A DNA stretch of 64,000 bases from Euglena gracilis (Eukaryota > Euglenida > Euglenophyceae > Euglenales), in contig CP154955.1 in assembly GCA_039621445.1 (NCBI GenBank), positions 17,960,691 through 18,024,690 of the forward strand. Direction: 5' to 3'. Position 1 is the first letter of the stretch; each line of letters starts with the position of its first letter. This document shows positions 63,692 to 64,000 of the stretch, one piece after another. Below the pieces are notes generated by a model. That model was given only the letters and a program-made list of their open reading frames with translations, was not told where the DNA came from and ran no database searches. The position numbers were made by a program, and so were the translations under genes.

Positions 63692-64000
63692 GGGGGGGGG
63701 GGGGGGGGGGGGGGGGCACTCTGGGAGAAGGCGACACGAGGGCCTTCTTCGTGGGGTGAATATATGACGGGTGCCAGCCTGTTTTTTTTATAAAAAAATC
63801 TGCCGTTATGGTAGCGCGAGCCACCATTGCACCCCCATTGTTGTACGGCCACTGGGCACAAAGCTAACCGGAAATGCATGAAACCTGCGGTCAACGACCA
63901 CGGGTGGTAGTATGCAATGGGGTGGTTGTACAACAAGGGGAGTCCTTCCAGACAGTTTCTTTGTTTCCCACAAGGGGGAAAAAAAATGGTTTGGAAGCAC
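63692..64000. other. No gene recognised
   Basis: A G run of more than 20 bases (63691-63715) adjoins the first visible KH exon. Beyond it I see no exon. Confidence 0.4.

Overview
The window is nuclear DNA from a eukaryote, almost certainly a protist. It is intron-rich and repeat-rich, with GC-rich exon islands in noisy DNA, dinucleotide arrays up to about 700 bp, and G or C homopolymers of 8-19 bp throughout. Coding capacity appears only as short exons whose reading frames must be joined. Every gene I can support lies on the minus strand. One-way gene order plus borderless introns recalls dinoflagellates (including syndinian parasites) or euglenids. That placement is a guess; no marker gene fixes it.

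Layout, in window order; genes read right to left. 1-6295: repeats, a palindrome-rich element (847-3712) and the decayed left half of a tandem duplication (3397-7240). 6296-15240: an FHA-domain protein resembling NIPP1/PPP1R8, 13 exons. 15574-16253: a long TG array. 16697-19331 is the 3' end of a glycosyltransferase gene whose 5' and middle parts lie at 34324-49770. If these are one gene it spans 33 kb, encodes about 710 residues with two related GT-like domains, and carries a TMEM181/Wntless-like membrane protein gene (22991-31283) inside its largest intron on the same strand. 49775-53598: repeats and an inverted-repeat element. 53599-63691: a two-KH-domain protein ending in an RS domain, probably an RNA-processing factor.

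The most interesting signal is how the genes are split. At most junctions no GT-AG pair keeps the frame and the expected family alignment. Instead the two exon edges share a 4-11 base direct repeat, in the same codon phase, at the point where the family alignment wants the join. Some introns also have complementary ends, often a C run facing a G run, and several free-standing small elements end the same way. This looks like a large set of transposon-like introns with target-site duplications, alongside a minority of ordinary GT-AG introns. Junctions were found by eye, so short repeats (3-4 bases) are weak one by one; the case rests on the longer ones and on those forced by protein alignment.
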